DNA from: Gymnogyps californianus
Taxonomy: Eukaryota > Chordata > Aves > Accipitriformes > Cathartidae
Direction: 5' to 3'
Assembly (NCBI RefSeq): GCF_018139145.2
Contig: NC_059500.1
Span: forward strand, 32,593,437-32,657,436
DNA length: 64,000 nt
Positions 40,736-55,002 of the stretch are shown one piece after another. The translations under genes and the position numbers were made by a program. Under the pieces are notes generated by a model. That model saw nothing but the letters and a program-made list of their open reading frames with translations. It did no database searches and was not told the origin of the DNA. Position 1 is the stretch's first letter. Each line of letters opens with the position of its first letter.

Positions 40736-43700
40736 CGAAGGCTGACTTTGAAAGCTGGAATTTGGTTTTCTGTTTCCTCAAAGTGGAAGCATGTTTTAAG
40801 CAGTGCCCTTTTTTGTTAGTTTGCTACTGTATCTAATTATAAGCCTTGAAAATAAGGCATCCTGCTAAATTAAATGCCTTGGCCGTGCCCTTCTGAAATT
40901 GCTATAGCTGAGTTGGAATTTCTAGCCCATTACAGTGCAGTTGGCCAAACAGATGGTCTCTGCTTTCCTTCCTCAAGCTTTCTGCTTTACCATTTTTTTT
41001 TCCTGGTTCTCTTAACAGAAGGCACCCTAAAGCTTCTTTATGGATATTTGCTGTCTTAGAGAAGGTGATCAACCCCCTTCCCTATGTCTGTATGATGTGC
41101 TGCAGTACTTAGGGACATTGTAGCTATGCTTCAGTTACATCTGAAAGATTTTTCACTCCTTTCCCACTGAGATATTATTTTAACCCAGATTAACAATTTG
41201 GGATAACTGGCATAGAGTAAGACCACACTTTTTTTTTGCTTATTTGTTTTTACACTAAATTGACTTTCTCAAGTCATTCACAGCATAGGTGTTTGCAAGA
41301 TGAAGGCCCTTTACTTGATGAAAAGGACATACCATACAAGTCTGATAGTTTTTCAAGAACAGATAGTTCAGCCCTAGTTAAATATACTTCCCTGGCAAAG
41401 CATATGTAGCCGTTATTGAAAACTGATCAGCATGCCAAGTTTCAGTTGTTAAATATGAGTTTGGATTGTTCAAGGATAAAAGAAAGTAATACTTTTTCTT
41501 GGCATGTGAGTATATCAGAAACATCCATGCTAAACGTAATCAGACATGAAACAAAGAGAGAGAAAAAAATGAGCCTGTAGAAAAAAATAGACTTCCCTCC
41601 CTCACTTCAAGAAGAAACACAGCAAGTTCCGGCATCAAAGAATTAGTAGTTCCAAGTTTGTTAACAATTAAAAATAGTAGAAATGCTAATTCCAGGTGAA
41701 AGGTCTTGTGTTATTTTTAACTCTGCCATAAAGAGACTGGTGTCAGATATGGTTAGTTAGGCCAGAGCCCTATTAAAATCAAAGTATTTACTGGGTAGCT
41801 AGAGTGGTGTTTCTCACTGTGTCAAAGAGCCTCTTCTCTATTTGCACATTGGTCATTCCATGTTGAGGTGTTAGCAAAAGAAATAAGGACAACATGAGCT
41901 TTTTTCTCCTTCGATAGCCAGAGAGTTGCCTGAGCCTGTGGAGCTCTGAAGGCAGCCTGTGGACACCTGCCCTCTGTTTCGTGTCTCAGTTTGTTCCCAG
42001 GGCTTTGGTTTCCCCTAGCAGACAGCAACCCGTGAGCGTGCATCAGCCTCTGCAAGAAGATGGGCAGCCCAGCAGGACCATGATCATCCCCAGACCCACC
42101 ACAGCAGTCAGAAAGGCAACTCGCACAATTTGCTTCTCTGGCATTTAAGCTGAACTTCTCACTTCCTCGTGTTTACTTGCTGTGCCTTTGTTTTCCAGTC
42201 TGGAAATGCTGTTTTCAATTCTTTTTGTGCCTATTTGTGCATTTAGCTGTGTTGGGATCAATTACAAAGTGTAGCTCCAAGTGCAGTTTTGCACCCTGAA
42301 AGTCCATGGCAGGCCACAGCAGATACAAAGCAAGACTGTAGAAAGTCTCCTTTGATCCGGTTTCTCCAGCATTTTTTGTGATTTCTTTACCTCGCATAAA
42401 ATGGGACAGCTACAGTGGGCTACAAAGCCTTATACCTCGCATTAGAGTGAGGGTTTGCTTACGCTTCATGTTTAGCTTGGTTGTGGCTGCGTGTTTGTGT
42501 CAGCCTGAGCTCCTCAGGTAGACAGATGAATCAGTCATGAGCCCGTGGTTTTGACAGTGCAGCCCACCCAGGTTTCACCCAGACGTTACCTCCGTTGCAA
42601 GACAAATGCCTGGGCCTGGTTTTGCCTCCTCATGCACGGCTGTGTTTGGCATTGCTGCCTGTGTGTGGGCAGCAGCGCTGTTAAGGACTGACCTCACCAC
42701 CATGGGTGATGTGTGTCCCTTGATCCCAGGATGGACCTTCATGTGGACATGGGGCTCCTGGTTATCTAGCTCTTATTTCGGCTTCTGTACCTGGCTTTCC
42801 TTCTCGTGGTAAACACAGGCACAACAAGTGAGGTGTGAGCACGGCCTTGCCCTGCCACAGAGTCAGAAGGCAGCTGGGAAGTTGTTTAAACATAGACATT
42901 GTGTCACCGCTAGATGCAAAGTCAATGTGTACAGCTTTACCATCTAGCCGCCCATGTCCTGGAGATCTGGAGAAGCTCTTTGACATATGCCTCAGAAGAT
43001 AAAAACACGACCCGATTTTTAAGGAGTAGGAGTGAGATGCTGAGGTGGGAAGCAAGTTATTTTCCTTGCTTGGCCATAAACCTTTACAAGTGCCAGCAGA
43101 CTTAGTTGTCTCATGTCACCAGATTTCTCCTGCTAGACAAGAGTATTCTGCTGTTTGGCACAGCAATGTTCCTGTCTGGTATCTAGTGAACCATCATTAA
43201 AAAAACAAAGAGTAATAGTCTGGTGAAAGTGCAGAGTTGATAGTGCTGAGTAATGTATTTGCATACTGGCATATGCGCTATGAAAGTAAATAAGATTATG
43301 TCAAACTCATCTGGAAGAGAGTTAATTTAACATCCTGGCTAAAGTTATGCAACCAGAGGGAGGCGGGGGTGCGGGGGGGGTGGATGTAATAGACTGGCTG
43401 ATGAAGCCTGGGGACAAAATGTCCTAGTGGAAATTGTATGTAGCACAGAAGAATGTAACATAAGAACACAGCCGAACAGCACTGATTCAAGGCTGCTTAT
43501 ATACACACACCACTGTTTTTCTGTTAGTTTTAGGAATGCACAGGACGACAAAAGAAAAAAAAGTAGCTGCAAGACAGATTAGCTATCTCATTTATATTGA
43601 GGTCTAAGTTGCTTCTTGGTCCTGATTCAGAAAAGCCCCTGCAGGACATGTTAGGGTGTGAGCATGCTTCAGTGCATTTGATGGATAAAGGCCAGTCTGT

Positions 43701-46700
43701 ATTTTAAAACTGCAGGACTGAATAAATGCTCGGGTCCTGTTTTCAAAAACTGACAGTGTTGTGAGAGATCATCCCCCCCCAAACACATAATGGGTTGAAA
43801 AGTTGCAGGACTTCAGGGGTATTCGGATTTGGACGCAACCTTCACATCTGAGCTTTGATTTTTAACAATTTAAGCACAACTCCAAATTTTTAGGCAGCTT
43901 TGCTCTGGACTCTCCACAGAAACTTTGTGTAGTTCATGTTTCTCTCTCATTATTAAAGGCCTGGAGCTAACTTTGCCATAGAGAAACAAATGTGTTTTCT
44001 GTAATAAGCAAAGTCTGAAATGAAGATCAAACCTTTACTTCTGAAGATCTTTGCATGCAGTATTGAAGATCATAGCAGAGAAAACTCTTTACCTCTGTGC
44101 TGATAGTCACGTCTCTAAATTCAATCTGACCCTCAACGCTAAGTTATTAAAGCCCGGACTTTGAGAACAATTTCTCTTTGAAGAAAATTTAAGCATAAGC
44201 TTGTGAGATATATCAAAATTTGTGGACAGCTAGAGCAATGATACAATATCACAACATGGTGATGGGAGCGTTTTTGTGCTGTTTGATTAATGTGCTGTAT
44301 CAAGCTGCATGCACTTAACGAAGCAACGTATTCAAGCATAATTACAGTGCCAGGATGTAAAGTTTTAGAACATAGTTAATGTTTACAGTAAGGCTATCTT
44401 GGGCCTCGCAGTGAGTATTGATGGCAAATCTATCTCCAAAAGCAATGGGCACAAGAAACTTGATGCTAAATTTACTGATGTGGCCAAATGCTCCTGCACG
44501 GTTAATTTGAGAATGTCTTTTGCATGTAATTGGCATAGGGCTCAGAAGCTTCCTGGACTAAATCTCTGCCCAGAAGTTCTGCAAAGACTCTGAGCCTGCT
44601 TCTCAAGCTGCAGTGCAAGCAGTTGTTCCTGCAGCTATGTAACCATGTCTGTGCCGAATCTGGCTGAGGGGAAAAAACAGAGTTGGCCTACACTCCAGGG
44701 GCAGGGATTTGCACCTTCTTGCTCTGGGCCAGGCAGATTTTGGGGGCTTGAAGTCAACAGGGGAGACAGATGCTTCCAGACAGTGGTGTAGAGTAAGGAC
44801 TTAATCCTTTACACTGATTCCTCAGGGGTACCAGACTGCAAGTGTCAGCATCTAAAGTCAGGTAGAAAGAAAATTAAATTAAAGATTGTGGGATCCTTGC
44901 AAAACTGGAGAAGCCCCAGGAGGAAGAAAGGCACTTCAGTATCAGGAAATTTAGCTGCAGCAAAGCTCAATAGAAAGGGAGCTGAAAGCACTCATTCTCG
45001 GCACCCAACTTTAAAGGGATGTACCAAAGAAAGAAGCAGTGACTCCTGTGAGGAATGGTACTAGGATGGCACGCCTGTTGTGTTGTGAAGTCTAGTTATG
45101 ACCGAGTTACCTCTTCCTGGGAGCAAATTTTACCTTATTGGCCTGAGTAGTGCGCTATCAGCATCGGGGCCCCAGAAACACTCTCCTGACATTCAGTCGT
45201 CTGGCACATGAAGCTTGAGGCTTGAAGGAAAGATAGATAAAGAGTTGGAATAAAACTAGAGAAAATATGATTTGTTGAGGGTCATGTCACTAACCTGAAA
45301 CACAAGTCTCTTGAGTCTGGAACAGGAACGAAACAGCAGCTGATGGGAGAGCTGGAGTCAATGCTAGGAAGGAGGGAATATGCACCTCAGCAGATGGGCA
45401 CAATAAAGAAAATAACATAAAGCAGCGTCTCCTTGAGGAAGGTTTCCCACTTAAAAAATTGACCAATTGGCACTGGACCAGCACCTGAGATTCAAAGACC
45501 TATGAGACTTCAGCCTAAAGATTGCACATCTGGGAATGCTTCTTATTCACATTCTACTTCAGCCATTGGCGCCCAGATCCTCGTGCTTGTTTGGAGGCCC
45601 AGCAGTGGTCCCCTGTGAAGTGCTCAGCACCCACCCCTGATGGCACGGCCTTCAGCCTTCTCTGCCCATCTTCTGTCCCGTTGTCCTCTGTCCTTGCATT
45701 CTCACAGGGCAGCCCAGAAACAATGAGAAACAGACCAGCTTTGAATGAAGAACCTGCCTAGAAAATGACAAGAGAAGAATAAGAAATATGTTCTGCTTGA
45801 GTATAACATTTTTCCCTGGGATTTCTTTGCAAATTCTTGCTAGTTTCTGAGAATGTCTTGGATAGAGGCTGAAGCTGTTCTTTGATAAACTTCGTGAATG
45901 TTTTGATTACATCAGAACTAAAAGTCTCCAGCTGGATATTAACTGTGAAAGAAAATAGTCTCCAAGAGAACAGGAGTCCTTTAGCAAACATAAGATACCT
46001 CTGCATATTTCAGTGGTTACAAATGTGTTTCAATTTGCTGACATAAATTTAAGCAGTTTGCATTTGGGGATGCTGAGGTGCCCTGCTACTGTGCCCTGTT
46101 CTGTGCCTGCATCTGCACAGCTAGTTGGTGATGGTAGTGCAGGTGGTGATGCTTGTCAGCATCACAGATGCCAGGTCATGTTAGCCTGTGACCAGATTTC
46201 CCCTTGTAATATGTCCCCACCACTTGCCCCTCCATCACTTAGTACCTGTACAAGCTGCCTGTGCATTAGACAGGTAGGCATTTATCTTCCTGAAATCCCT
46301 CTGGGGTGAAAAAAACACTTCGCTCTGTACCCGTTCCTTACAGGGAGGGAATTGAGGGAACAGATCCTTACAGATGCTTAAGCATCCAAGTCACAATTGC
46401 TGTAGGGGTAATGAGACATCTAAGTTGCTCATTAACCATGGTCAATGAATTTGTCCAGCTTCTGGAAGAAGGAGGAACTGAACTCAAATCTCCCCAATCT
46501 TTTTTCATTTCCTGAAACAAGAACCAGCCTATCTGCCTTCCCCCCCACCCCCCCCCCCCACACCCCGACACAGCACCATATACACTTCCCTCAGCTGTAT
46601 TCTTTTCCTAAGCCAACACCCTTCTTTGGCTGCATCTGACTGTTTCCTAATTGTTTCTCTTTCTTTTTTACCTCTTATTCTTTTTTGTTTTGTTTTGCTT

Positions 46701-46954
46701 TCTCCTCCTATTTTCTCTTTTGCCCATTACTTTTTTTTGCTCCACTTTTATATTGGTCCAGCCAACCTGGTCTCCAAAGGGAAAGCCATGAAATAAGCAG
46801 TGTGGTTGCACTGACAGGTCTGCGCTGGGCCTCTTTGCCTTTTACAGACAAGATTTTCAAATCCCAGCTGTAACAGCTTTCAGTGCATAGGGCAATGCTG
46901 TTGCCTTTATGTGTTATTGTGGTCAGCAAACCACAGGTCACTTAAGTAAAGGCT
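40736..46954. other. Non-coding region; no gene seen
   Basis: No credible exon. There are short homopolymers only (a G run at 43372-43380 and a C-rich run just beyond 46540). Small open frames lack recognisable domains. Confidence 0.6.
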
Positions 46955-47035
46955 TAGGACTCTCTTAGAAAAACCTTTAAGGACATACTTACTGTCAGGC
47001 ACGTGCTTAAGTCACGTTGACTTCATATGTCTATG
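46955..47035. repeat. Possible ancient amniote repeat fragment
   Basis: GCACGTGCTTAAGTC followed by GTTGACTTCA resembles the same old family suspected at 11325-11442. It is short and degenerate. Confidence 0.3.
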
Positions 47036-47130
47036 CGTTTTGGTTGAGAAGGGTGCTTTTCTCACACAGGAGAAAGGATTCTTAAGCTTTATGCTTGCAA
47101 CTACTATGCGTGGCAGATTTGTGGAGTCCG

Positions 47131-47212
47131 ACAAAGGTTTAAAGGCTGGAAGAGACCATTCTGATCATCTTGAGAGACATCTGGAATGCCACAGGTCAAA
47201 GAACCCCATTTC
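47131..47212 (+). repeat. Possible decayed CR1-like LINE tail
   Basis: GGCTGGAAGAGACCATTCTG, then ATCATCTTGAGAG, then CCACAGGTCAAAGAACC resembles the 'agaagggaccattatgatcatct ... cacaggccatagaa' segment common in old CR1-type LINE tails of turtles, crocodiles and birds. The match is by memory and imperfect. Confidence 0.45.
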
Positions 47213-50200
47213 TTCTTTAGTAGCCTTTTAACAGCTAGTGGAGACACAGTTAACTTTATTGTTGCTACTATCTTATCACCACTACATAAAATGCTCCCAG
47301 ACTGGTGCATGTCTGTAATTATCTACCTGGCACATGAATAATATTTTCGCAATGGCATGCTTGTTGTCGTCATGGTATTCAGTTACAGGCGTCATTTCGG
47401 TTATTAATCGTGCTGTTGTCTTTACTGCAGCACTGTGCATCTGCTGATATTAGAGGACTACAGATGACCAAGTCTTCCGCTCTATACGATTGTCCTCCTC
47501 CTGTTGCAACAGGAGAAAGAGAGGTACAGGGGAGTGAAATGAGCGTCTGGATCAAGGAAGGGGAGAGGCACTGCACTCACAGCTAGACCAGTGCTGTAGC
47601 GTCAGAGGCAGCATGCCTTGGTTTTATTGCACCCTTGAAGCAAGCTCAGTGGATTCTTTTGCCATGGCTTACATAGGCCTAATTTCTGTGTTGCTCTGCT
47701 GTATCTAGTATTTCCTGTAATACTTAGAGGTAGAGTACTAGAGCTGCTGCTAAAGCTGTTTGAAGACCTGGCCTTAGTTCCAGCAATAGCTAGTTGAAGT
47801 CTGCATTTCTAATCCTGAATAAAAGGTTGGCTGGGATTTTCAAAGGAGTCTCCAGGGTGACAGACCCTACTGCCCGGTGTCCTTTTTCTTTTGACTATGT
47901 TTTATTTAAATTTTCCTTCATTCTTTATGCTCTCTCTTTTCCACAAACTGAGATTTCAGATCGGAAGTCTTGCTTGCTATGCCTCGGTCTTGACCAGTAA
48001 AGCAGATAATCAAGCTTCTGTGCTGCAAACCCTCGTTCACTCTGGGCCTGCTTCCAAATTTTCCTACTAAAGCAAATGAAAAAATCACCTGCAGTCTTCA
48101 TGGAAAGTCTTTCAGTGAGCTTTGGTCTAGCCAAGGGGATAGTCATCTTGCAAGCGCCAGCCTCACCCCCATTGCAAGCGTCATACCCTCTCATTCCTGA
48201 TGCCCTCCAAGCACAGCTGAGGACCTCAGACACCAGGGACAGGGAGTCCCTTAGCTCTTCCTTGGTGCTGGGGGCAGAGGGAGAAGTGCAAAATAGCTTT
48301 GTACCATAATCTGAACTACATGCACCCAGAGCAAGTGCCACAGGAGCAACTTTTCATCCTGCCAAAATACAGAAGAGGTGGTTTCCCTTTTGTCCCCAGT
48401 CTATAGTAGGGCTGATCGTGACAAGACCACCTGAAAAGAAGCCAGAGGACCTTGCCTTTGATTATGTGGTAGGTTGCATGCCTCTTGAATTGGCAGCTCT
48501 CAGGGTCCCAAGCAGGGTTTTTCAGCCTCATGCATGGTGCTGCCCTGCGGTAGCCCTCCAGCCTCTTGTATCAAATTGTGTCCATGGCTGGAGCTGCACG
48601 GCACTGGGCAGAATTGCTGCAGACGAAGTCTACTTTACTCCTCAGTTTCCTGGGACACCATCTCCATTTATATTTACAAATTTTACTGGAGCAGAACTGA
48701 AGTATTTTAAAAATTGCTCTTTGTCATAGATTTCTGGATTTCCATGTTGTGGTGAGGAAAAAAATGTGCACATCATCTGCATGTGGGCCAGGCAGCACTG
48801 TGTGCATGCCAGATGGTGAAATGGTGATGGGGGCCTGAAATCCAGGCAGAAATGCACCAGGTTCAGCATATATATCTATGCCCAAATCGCCCACAGCACA
48901 GCAGAGAGATGGTCTTACAGAGGAAAATGTCTCTGTACAAGCTCTGAAAGCATAGACATGGTGAGGCTGTGAGCTGGCAATCAGATTTTTCATTTGATAG
49001 GATGCCAGTACCTGGTGTTTTGGTTTGCCAAGTCCTTGACTCGGCTATTTAGCAAGCAGCATAAACTTGCTGATGTGTGAACTTACCCTCCTTATGGCAA
49101 TGCAAAGGGTTGGCTAGTCTGCCTGCTCTTGGCTTTCACAGACATCCAGCTATCCTCATATGCTTGGCAAAAGGTTGTGTGCCCCTTCCATAATGCAGTG
49201 ACACACGGTCTTCTCTGCATTAGTTACTAAGCAGTGTTATGATAGTTTATTATGTCTAGTGGTGCGTAAGCTTCAAAATGCTTAGCAGTTCAGTGAATCA
49301 CTTGAACCCTTTTGATCCAAAATGATTCCTGGACAAGCAACAGTATTCTGAGCTGCTCTCACGAAAACCTTGAGTGGTCTTTACTTGAGAAAAGGCGGCA
49401 AAATATAAAATAAGCCGTGACTGCAGAGGTGGCATTCAGAAGCTTCTGCTGAATGCAGGGTCCTGCAATGCTAGGCGGTGGTCAAGCATCTAGAAAGGGA
49501 TTCTTCTTGCCCCAAAATACCTGCCAGCTAGACAAAACAGGCAAGGAATTGCGAGGATGCTTGTGGTGCACTGAGTTTGAGCCTTACGTAGGCTGGAAGA
49601 TCACCCCGTTACAGTCCAACCTATGTCTTGTTTAACTTGCGTAGATGTAGCAACAGCTTAAAACGAATTCAGTGAAGAAGATGGCACCGTGCACTAATTA
49701 CAGCATGTATTTTATACTGGGATAGAATTAGCTCTGACCAATGGTAAATATCTGTATGCCTTGTTAATGTAAAAATGTAAACCCAGAACTCTTTTGAGGA
49801 AGAAACCAGGGTGAGGGCCATTCAGTTATTCCACTGAAGTCTCTGGTCCCGGGCCAGTTTGGCCCTGCTATGAGTTTGGTCCCAGTTAAACTCTCATTTT
49901 GTGCTTCAGTGAGATATACGGATCTACTTGAATTGCAAGGCACATGCATGTGTCATTCCCTGGAAACTGTTAGGCACATATGCTTAATTAGACATATAAG
50001 CCTTTGGATTATTTGTTATAATGATTAAATCCTTACTAATGACTCTCTGATAATTAATGGGTAGCCTAAAAATTGGTATTATTTCCCACATCTTAAAATA
50101 AAAAAGTGATGTTTTGAAATGAAATTCTTGAGTATGAGGTAAATGGCAAAATACGTGTTTAGTTACACGTGGTAAGGTTGGCAAGGTACATTTTCGAAAG

Positions 50201-53200
50201 CAGGAGTCTAAAATTAGGTCTTAAAGAAAGCTAAATAAAAAACTGGGCTTTTTTAAAGGCTGAACACCTGTCAGCTGCCTGGTGAGAGCACCAAATACAG
50301 ATTTCAACACTTCTGTCGTCATTGAAAGACACTACCAAATTCCCTTGATTTCCCACCACGGGTCTAGGCCTGAGCATTCACGTTCACACAGCCGGGTACC
50401 ACCTGGGTCTCCCAGTGCTGGCAAGGCTCTCCTGAAAGTGCGGAGCCAGCCTGATGGACAGAGGAGGCACAGGGACTCAGGCAGACTGGAAGCTGTATGC
50501 ATTTAGGCTGGGGAGCGTTTCCGCTCCTAATTTTAAAATCCTGATGCATTTAGATTTATTCTATAAGCGGTGCAATTTATAGCATCGTTAGAGATTTCAC
50601 GTTTGTTTTCACTTAAAGAGTTGGGTGTTGTTGGTGATGTTATCAATAAGGAGCATGTTATCTCATCCCCGTGCCAGTCTTTTAGATTAGTACCCATTGG
50701 TGCTTGGGAAGCAGTTGGCTGATCCAGGAACAGTGGATGAAGCTGGGGCTTTACATTTATGCACCCTCTTTTTTCCCACTGAAACACATACACGCCGACA
50801 CGTACGTGTATTCCTTCACTTACGCGGCAGGCCTTCTCCTGCTTGCCAAGTCCATCATCTCAGTTCCCCCAGAGAAGGGTGGGATACTGATGCAAGACGC
50901 TGTATTAGATGGCTGTTCCCCTCCCTTGAACTGGAGTCTGATGACATGTCTGCTAAAATGCGTCAGACAGTTGGGGAAAGAGAGAGAGCGAGAGTGACGG
51001 AGAGGGAAGTTTGGGTGGAGGGATTTGGTATTAATTAAAACAAGTAAAGCTGTGTTTTCCAAGCCCCAGATTGCATTCAAGTCTGGCAGAAGCTGCTGGG
51101 CGAAAGTGAATTTTCAGGTGGCTTGGTTATTTTCCAAGGGATCCTCTGCTGAGGGAAAGCTGTGATGCCAGGACACATTTGGCCTGGGATTGGTGGGGTG
51201 CTCAGGCTGGAGGAGACCACCGGAGGGGTCTGAGGTGGGACGAGGCAGTGACTTTAAGCTGATAGCCCCAAAACATTTCAGCTGCAGAGCAGAAATGGCA
51301 TTTTCCTGGCTGGAAATGTGTTTTTTCACTCTGTTTGGTCAAAAGGGCAAACACATAGGTCTGTTCTCTAGTCCTCACCAGCCGCTGGGAGGCCCTGGGA
51401 AGGTCTTGGTTCTGCCACTGGCTGTGTGGCAACACATTTCCCTTCCCCATGTGCCTCTTGTCCCTCCCGTCCATCACCAGTAGAGACTTCAAGCTGCCCA
51501 AGGCCAAAAACTTTCTCTTCGTGCATGTTTATGTGGTGTGTCTCATGGAGGGACACCAGGCTCATCAGGGACCCCAGGCACTACCACGACAAGAGCTGTG
51601 CGAGTAAAACAGAGTAGATGTTACAGAGCCTCCTACGAGCACTGACAGCTTTTTCTTCTCCCCTGCCATCCCCAGCAGCAGCATGTTCCTCTTGCACGAG
51701 ATAGCTTGCATTGGCTGCGAGAGACAGCTAGGCGGTTCAGATGACTGTCTAAACCTGGTGACCGAAGCTTTGCCTGCATAGGTGAATGCCAGTTTTGTGT
51801 CCAGGACCCCATTTTTATTTAGAAGTGGGATTTGTGTGTGAGACAGTGGTCCCCTTCTCAGGCATGCCCGCATCTTCCTTTCTGAGATACTTTCTCCCCA
51901 CCGTCATTCTGGAGTTGCTGGAGATGGACAGTGCCGTAAATTTGCCATATGAGTCATAATCCTCATTGTGCTGTGTAGCGCTCTGGAAGCCAGCTCTAAC
52001 CCTGTGGAGAAATCCTCACAGTACTCCAATTCATCCACACTGGAAAAAAACTTCAGATACCTCTGGAAAAAATACAAACAAACAAATGAAACAAACTAGG
52101 GAGCTTTTTGGCATTAGTTTCCGAAGATGCTTCAGGAGGAATGAAGACAAGACCACTTCAAAACTCTGTTTTGCAGGACAGTGTCTGGAGACCTCTGAAT
52201 CCTGTAGAGTCATGTCAGTCCCTGATGTGGACCTGCATTTCTGGATTGGCTTCATATGAAGCAGCGAAACGAGCACTGGAGATGAACTGTCACAGGCTTG
52301 TTGCTGCTGCTGAACATGGTAACAGGGCTGAACTTCTTTTAATAGATGTGGGTTTTTGATGTGGGAAATTAATGAAGCTGATTTCTTCAGATGTAGCATC
52401 TTTTGTTCTTTCCTCTATTTCTGCTTTGGTCAAAGACGCTGTAGCAGCGGCACCGTTTAGGGGCAAGGGGGGGTATCCGCCCTCTGTCCATTCATTGTGT
52501 CCATTTGAAATCGGTCAGCTCATCTATGGTTTTCTCCCATGTCTTCCTTGCAAAGCCCTGACAGGATCTCCTGTGTCCCATAGCCTGATTCATCTGCACG
52601 AGGACTTGCTTGAAGGCCTTTACTGACAACTTCTCGGAGAAACTTTATTGATTCACCACAGGTGGACCCAGGCTGACTTTCAGAATCCAGGTTGAGCTGG
52701 CAAGAAATGGAAAAACCCTGCTGCTCTTACTCTGAGCCTCGGTTTCCCACCTTCAGAGGGAAGATAATGACAACCCCACTCCCCCATGGGGGGATGTCAG
52801 AGGGATGACTGTCAGCAGTTGCAGCGGCACACGTGTCACGGACAGGCAGACTTGTGCTGCTCCTGGAGCGTGACCATCCCTCATGTGGATGCCTTGAGCG
52901 TGATGACGTTCCCATTCTGCCAACCACGGTAAAAACCCAACCCCCATGTGAAGAACAAACAAGCATTTGTTTTCTTTTGCTTCGGTGCATGCCTGGCATT
53001 TGCCAGGAAGATTTTAATGCACTGTTTAGATAAGATGGAGAACCTTTGCTTGAGCCAAGCCAAATATGCTCTTTCAAACAAAAGGAGGGATTTCGGGGAA
53101 GGGAGCTAATGGTGCAGGTCCAGGGAACTTTCTCAGTTGGAGCCTTTACAGTGAGGAAGGGCTCCCTTGTAGGGAAGAGTCCCGGAGAAAACACACGCGG

Positions 53201-54985
53201 GACCAGCTGATTCCCCCAGGTCCCATGTCTCCCTGTCCCCAGGTGACCTGTGCAGGTGATCTTCTGTGGAGAGGTTGCAAAGAGCCAAGGCTGATCTGGG
53301 CTGAGGGATGTTCCCTCGGGCAGGGTGGCCCTGGGCTTTCCAGCCATGGAAAAGCAAAGCGTTTCCTCTGGTTGTGTAATGTGTGTTCTTCACACAGACC
53401 TCCTGAAGAGGCTGGGCCTCTCGTTGCCCTCCTTGTCCCTGCCTTCCCACCCTCTCATTTCTTCTTGGCAGTCGGACAGCAAGGGAACTCCTTCATTAGC
53501 TCACCAAAGGCCCGGAGGTAAACTCCCTGCCGCACAGAAACCAGCACCAGCTCATTACCTACCACACACAAAGCTTTCTCACATATGCAAAAGTACCTCT
53601 ATGATAGGCACTACATGCACATGTGCAAGTTAGTTAACACCAGCAAATCCCTGTTAATTTCCTGACTAGCTGCTGGTTTGTGTGCTGACATTTTCCTTGG
53701 GAATGATGTTTCCAAAGCACCAGTTTTCCATCTCGGTTAGTACATCACACTGCTGTTTATCTTAGAAAGTCTCTGTATGTTCTACTTGGTCTAGACCCAA
53801 TTCTCCCAGAAATTAAAAATTTCTTTTTTTTTTTTTTTTATTGTAATGATTTTTACACCTGCCAAAAAGCAGCTTCAAAATATGTTTTAAAAGTATAGCT
53901 TTTCAAAGCTAATGGGAAGGGTATTTCAAGGGTCTGCATGCTGTTTTCTCTCCCCAGGTGTTGCATACTGCCCCTTCTCAGAAATGAGATACGGATCTAG
54001 ATGTATCCTGGGTCTGACTCACTTCTTGTTTTCCATTCTCTTCTGTCTATTGCAGATTGAAAGATCATAGTACTTACCAAAGTGTCTTTGAATAAAGAGT
54101 AATTCATTGTATTTACTGAAAAATACTCATTAGATCAGCTAGCTGACTATTTACCAGAGGAAAACCATTAGGACTATTAGGTGCCAAAGCATAATGCCAA
54201 AATACAAGAGCTGGCCCAGGGACTCTTAAGCCTACAAAATGAAGTGGTTCATGGGCAGAGGATTCAAAATCCCATTAACTGAGTTGCACAGTACTGGCAG
54301 TTCCATGTTTGCAACACAATGTTCAAACACAAACAGGGCTGAACATGATTTGCCCTTTGTACTCATGTTTAGGTTGGGACTGGTTTAGCAAAATGGCTTG
54401 CTGACATCTACACTATGTGAAATGACTTAACCTTTCATTTCTGGTGGCTGGACAGGAAAGGATAATGCTGGACTTTAATGCTCCCCTGCTAAGTGCCATA
54501 AAAAACCCTAGTTCACCTTTTCAAGAGATGGTTTCTTGTGCAAAGCTTCATACTCTCTCCCACCACTGTGGTATCTGAGCTTTCTTAGTGCAACGTTTTG
54601 TGGGAAATTCCATATCATTTGAGTCTTTAACATGCTCATTACTGCCAACAGATTTAGAAGTATTTTTTAGAAAAAGGATTATTTTTTAGATGGAGCAGAA
54701 GAGCCTAGGCAGAACAGAATAGATACTGAAATTCACTGTGAGCGTCTTTTTCCCCTTCTGGCACTACATTACTTTTGCCTACGCTAATCCAAGCATGTCC
54801 GTGCTGCTGTTGTATGGAACAGCCATTAACCTGCCCTTGTGGTCAGCTGAGCTGGCAACTTAATGCTGCCACTATGACACAAAGTCATTGGAGATCATGG
54901 TTTATAAAGCAAAAGATACAGCCGAGCTCTAGCACATGAATGGTGATCAGTGACCTAAGAGCATCCCTGTGGTTAGACAGGCACT

Positions 54986-55002
54986 CCAGCAGCAGCAGCA
55001 GC
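54986..55002 (+). repeat. Short (CAG)5 repeat
   Basis: Five consecutive CAG/AGC units in otherwise non-coding sequence. Confidence 0.9.

Noticed and set aside
40495..40836. Pro/Leu/Ala/Phe repeat proteins near 40.6 kb
   Set aside because: Translation of the TTGCC/TTCCC pentanucleotide repeat.
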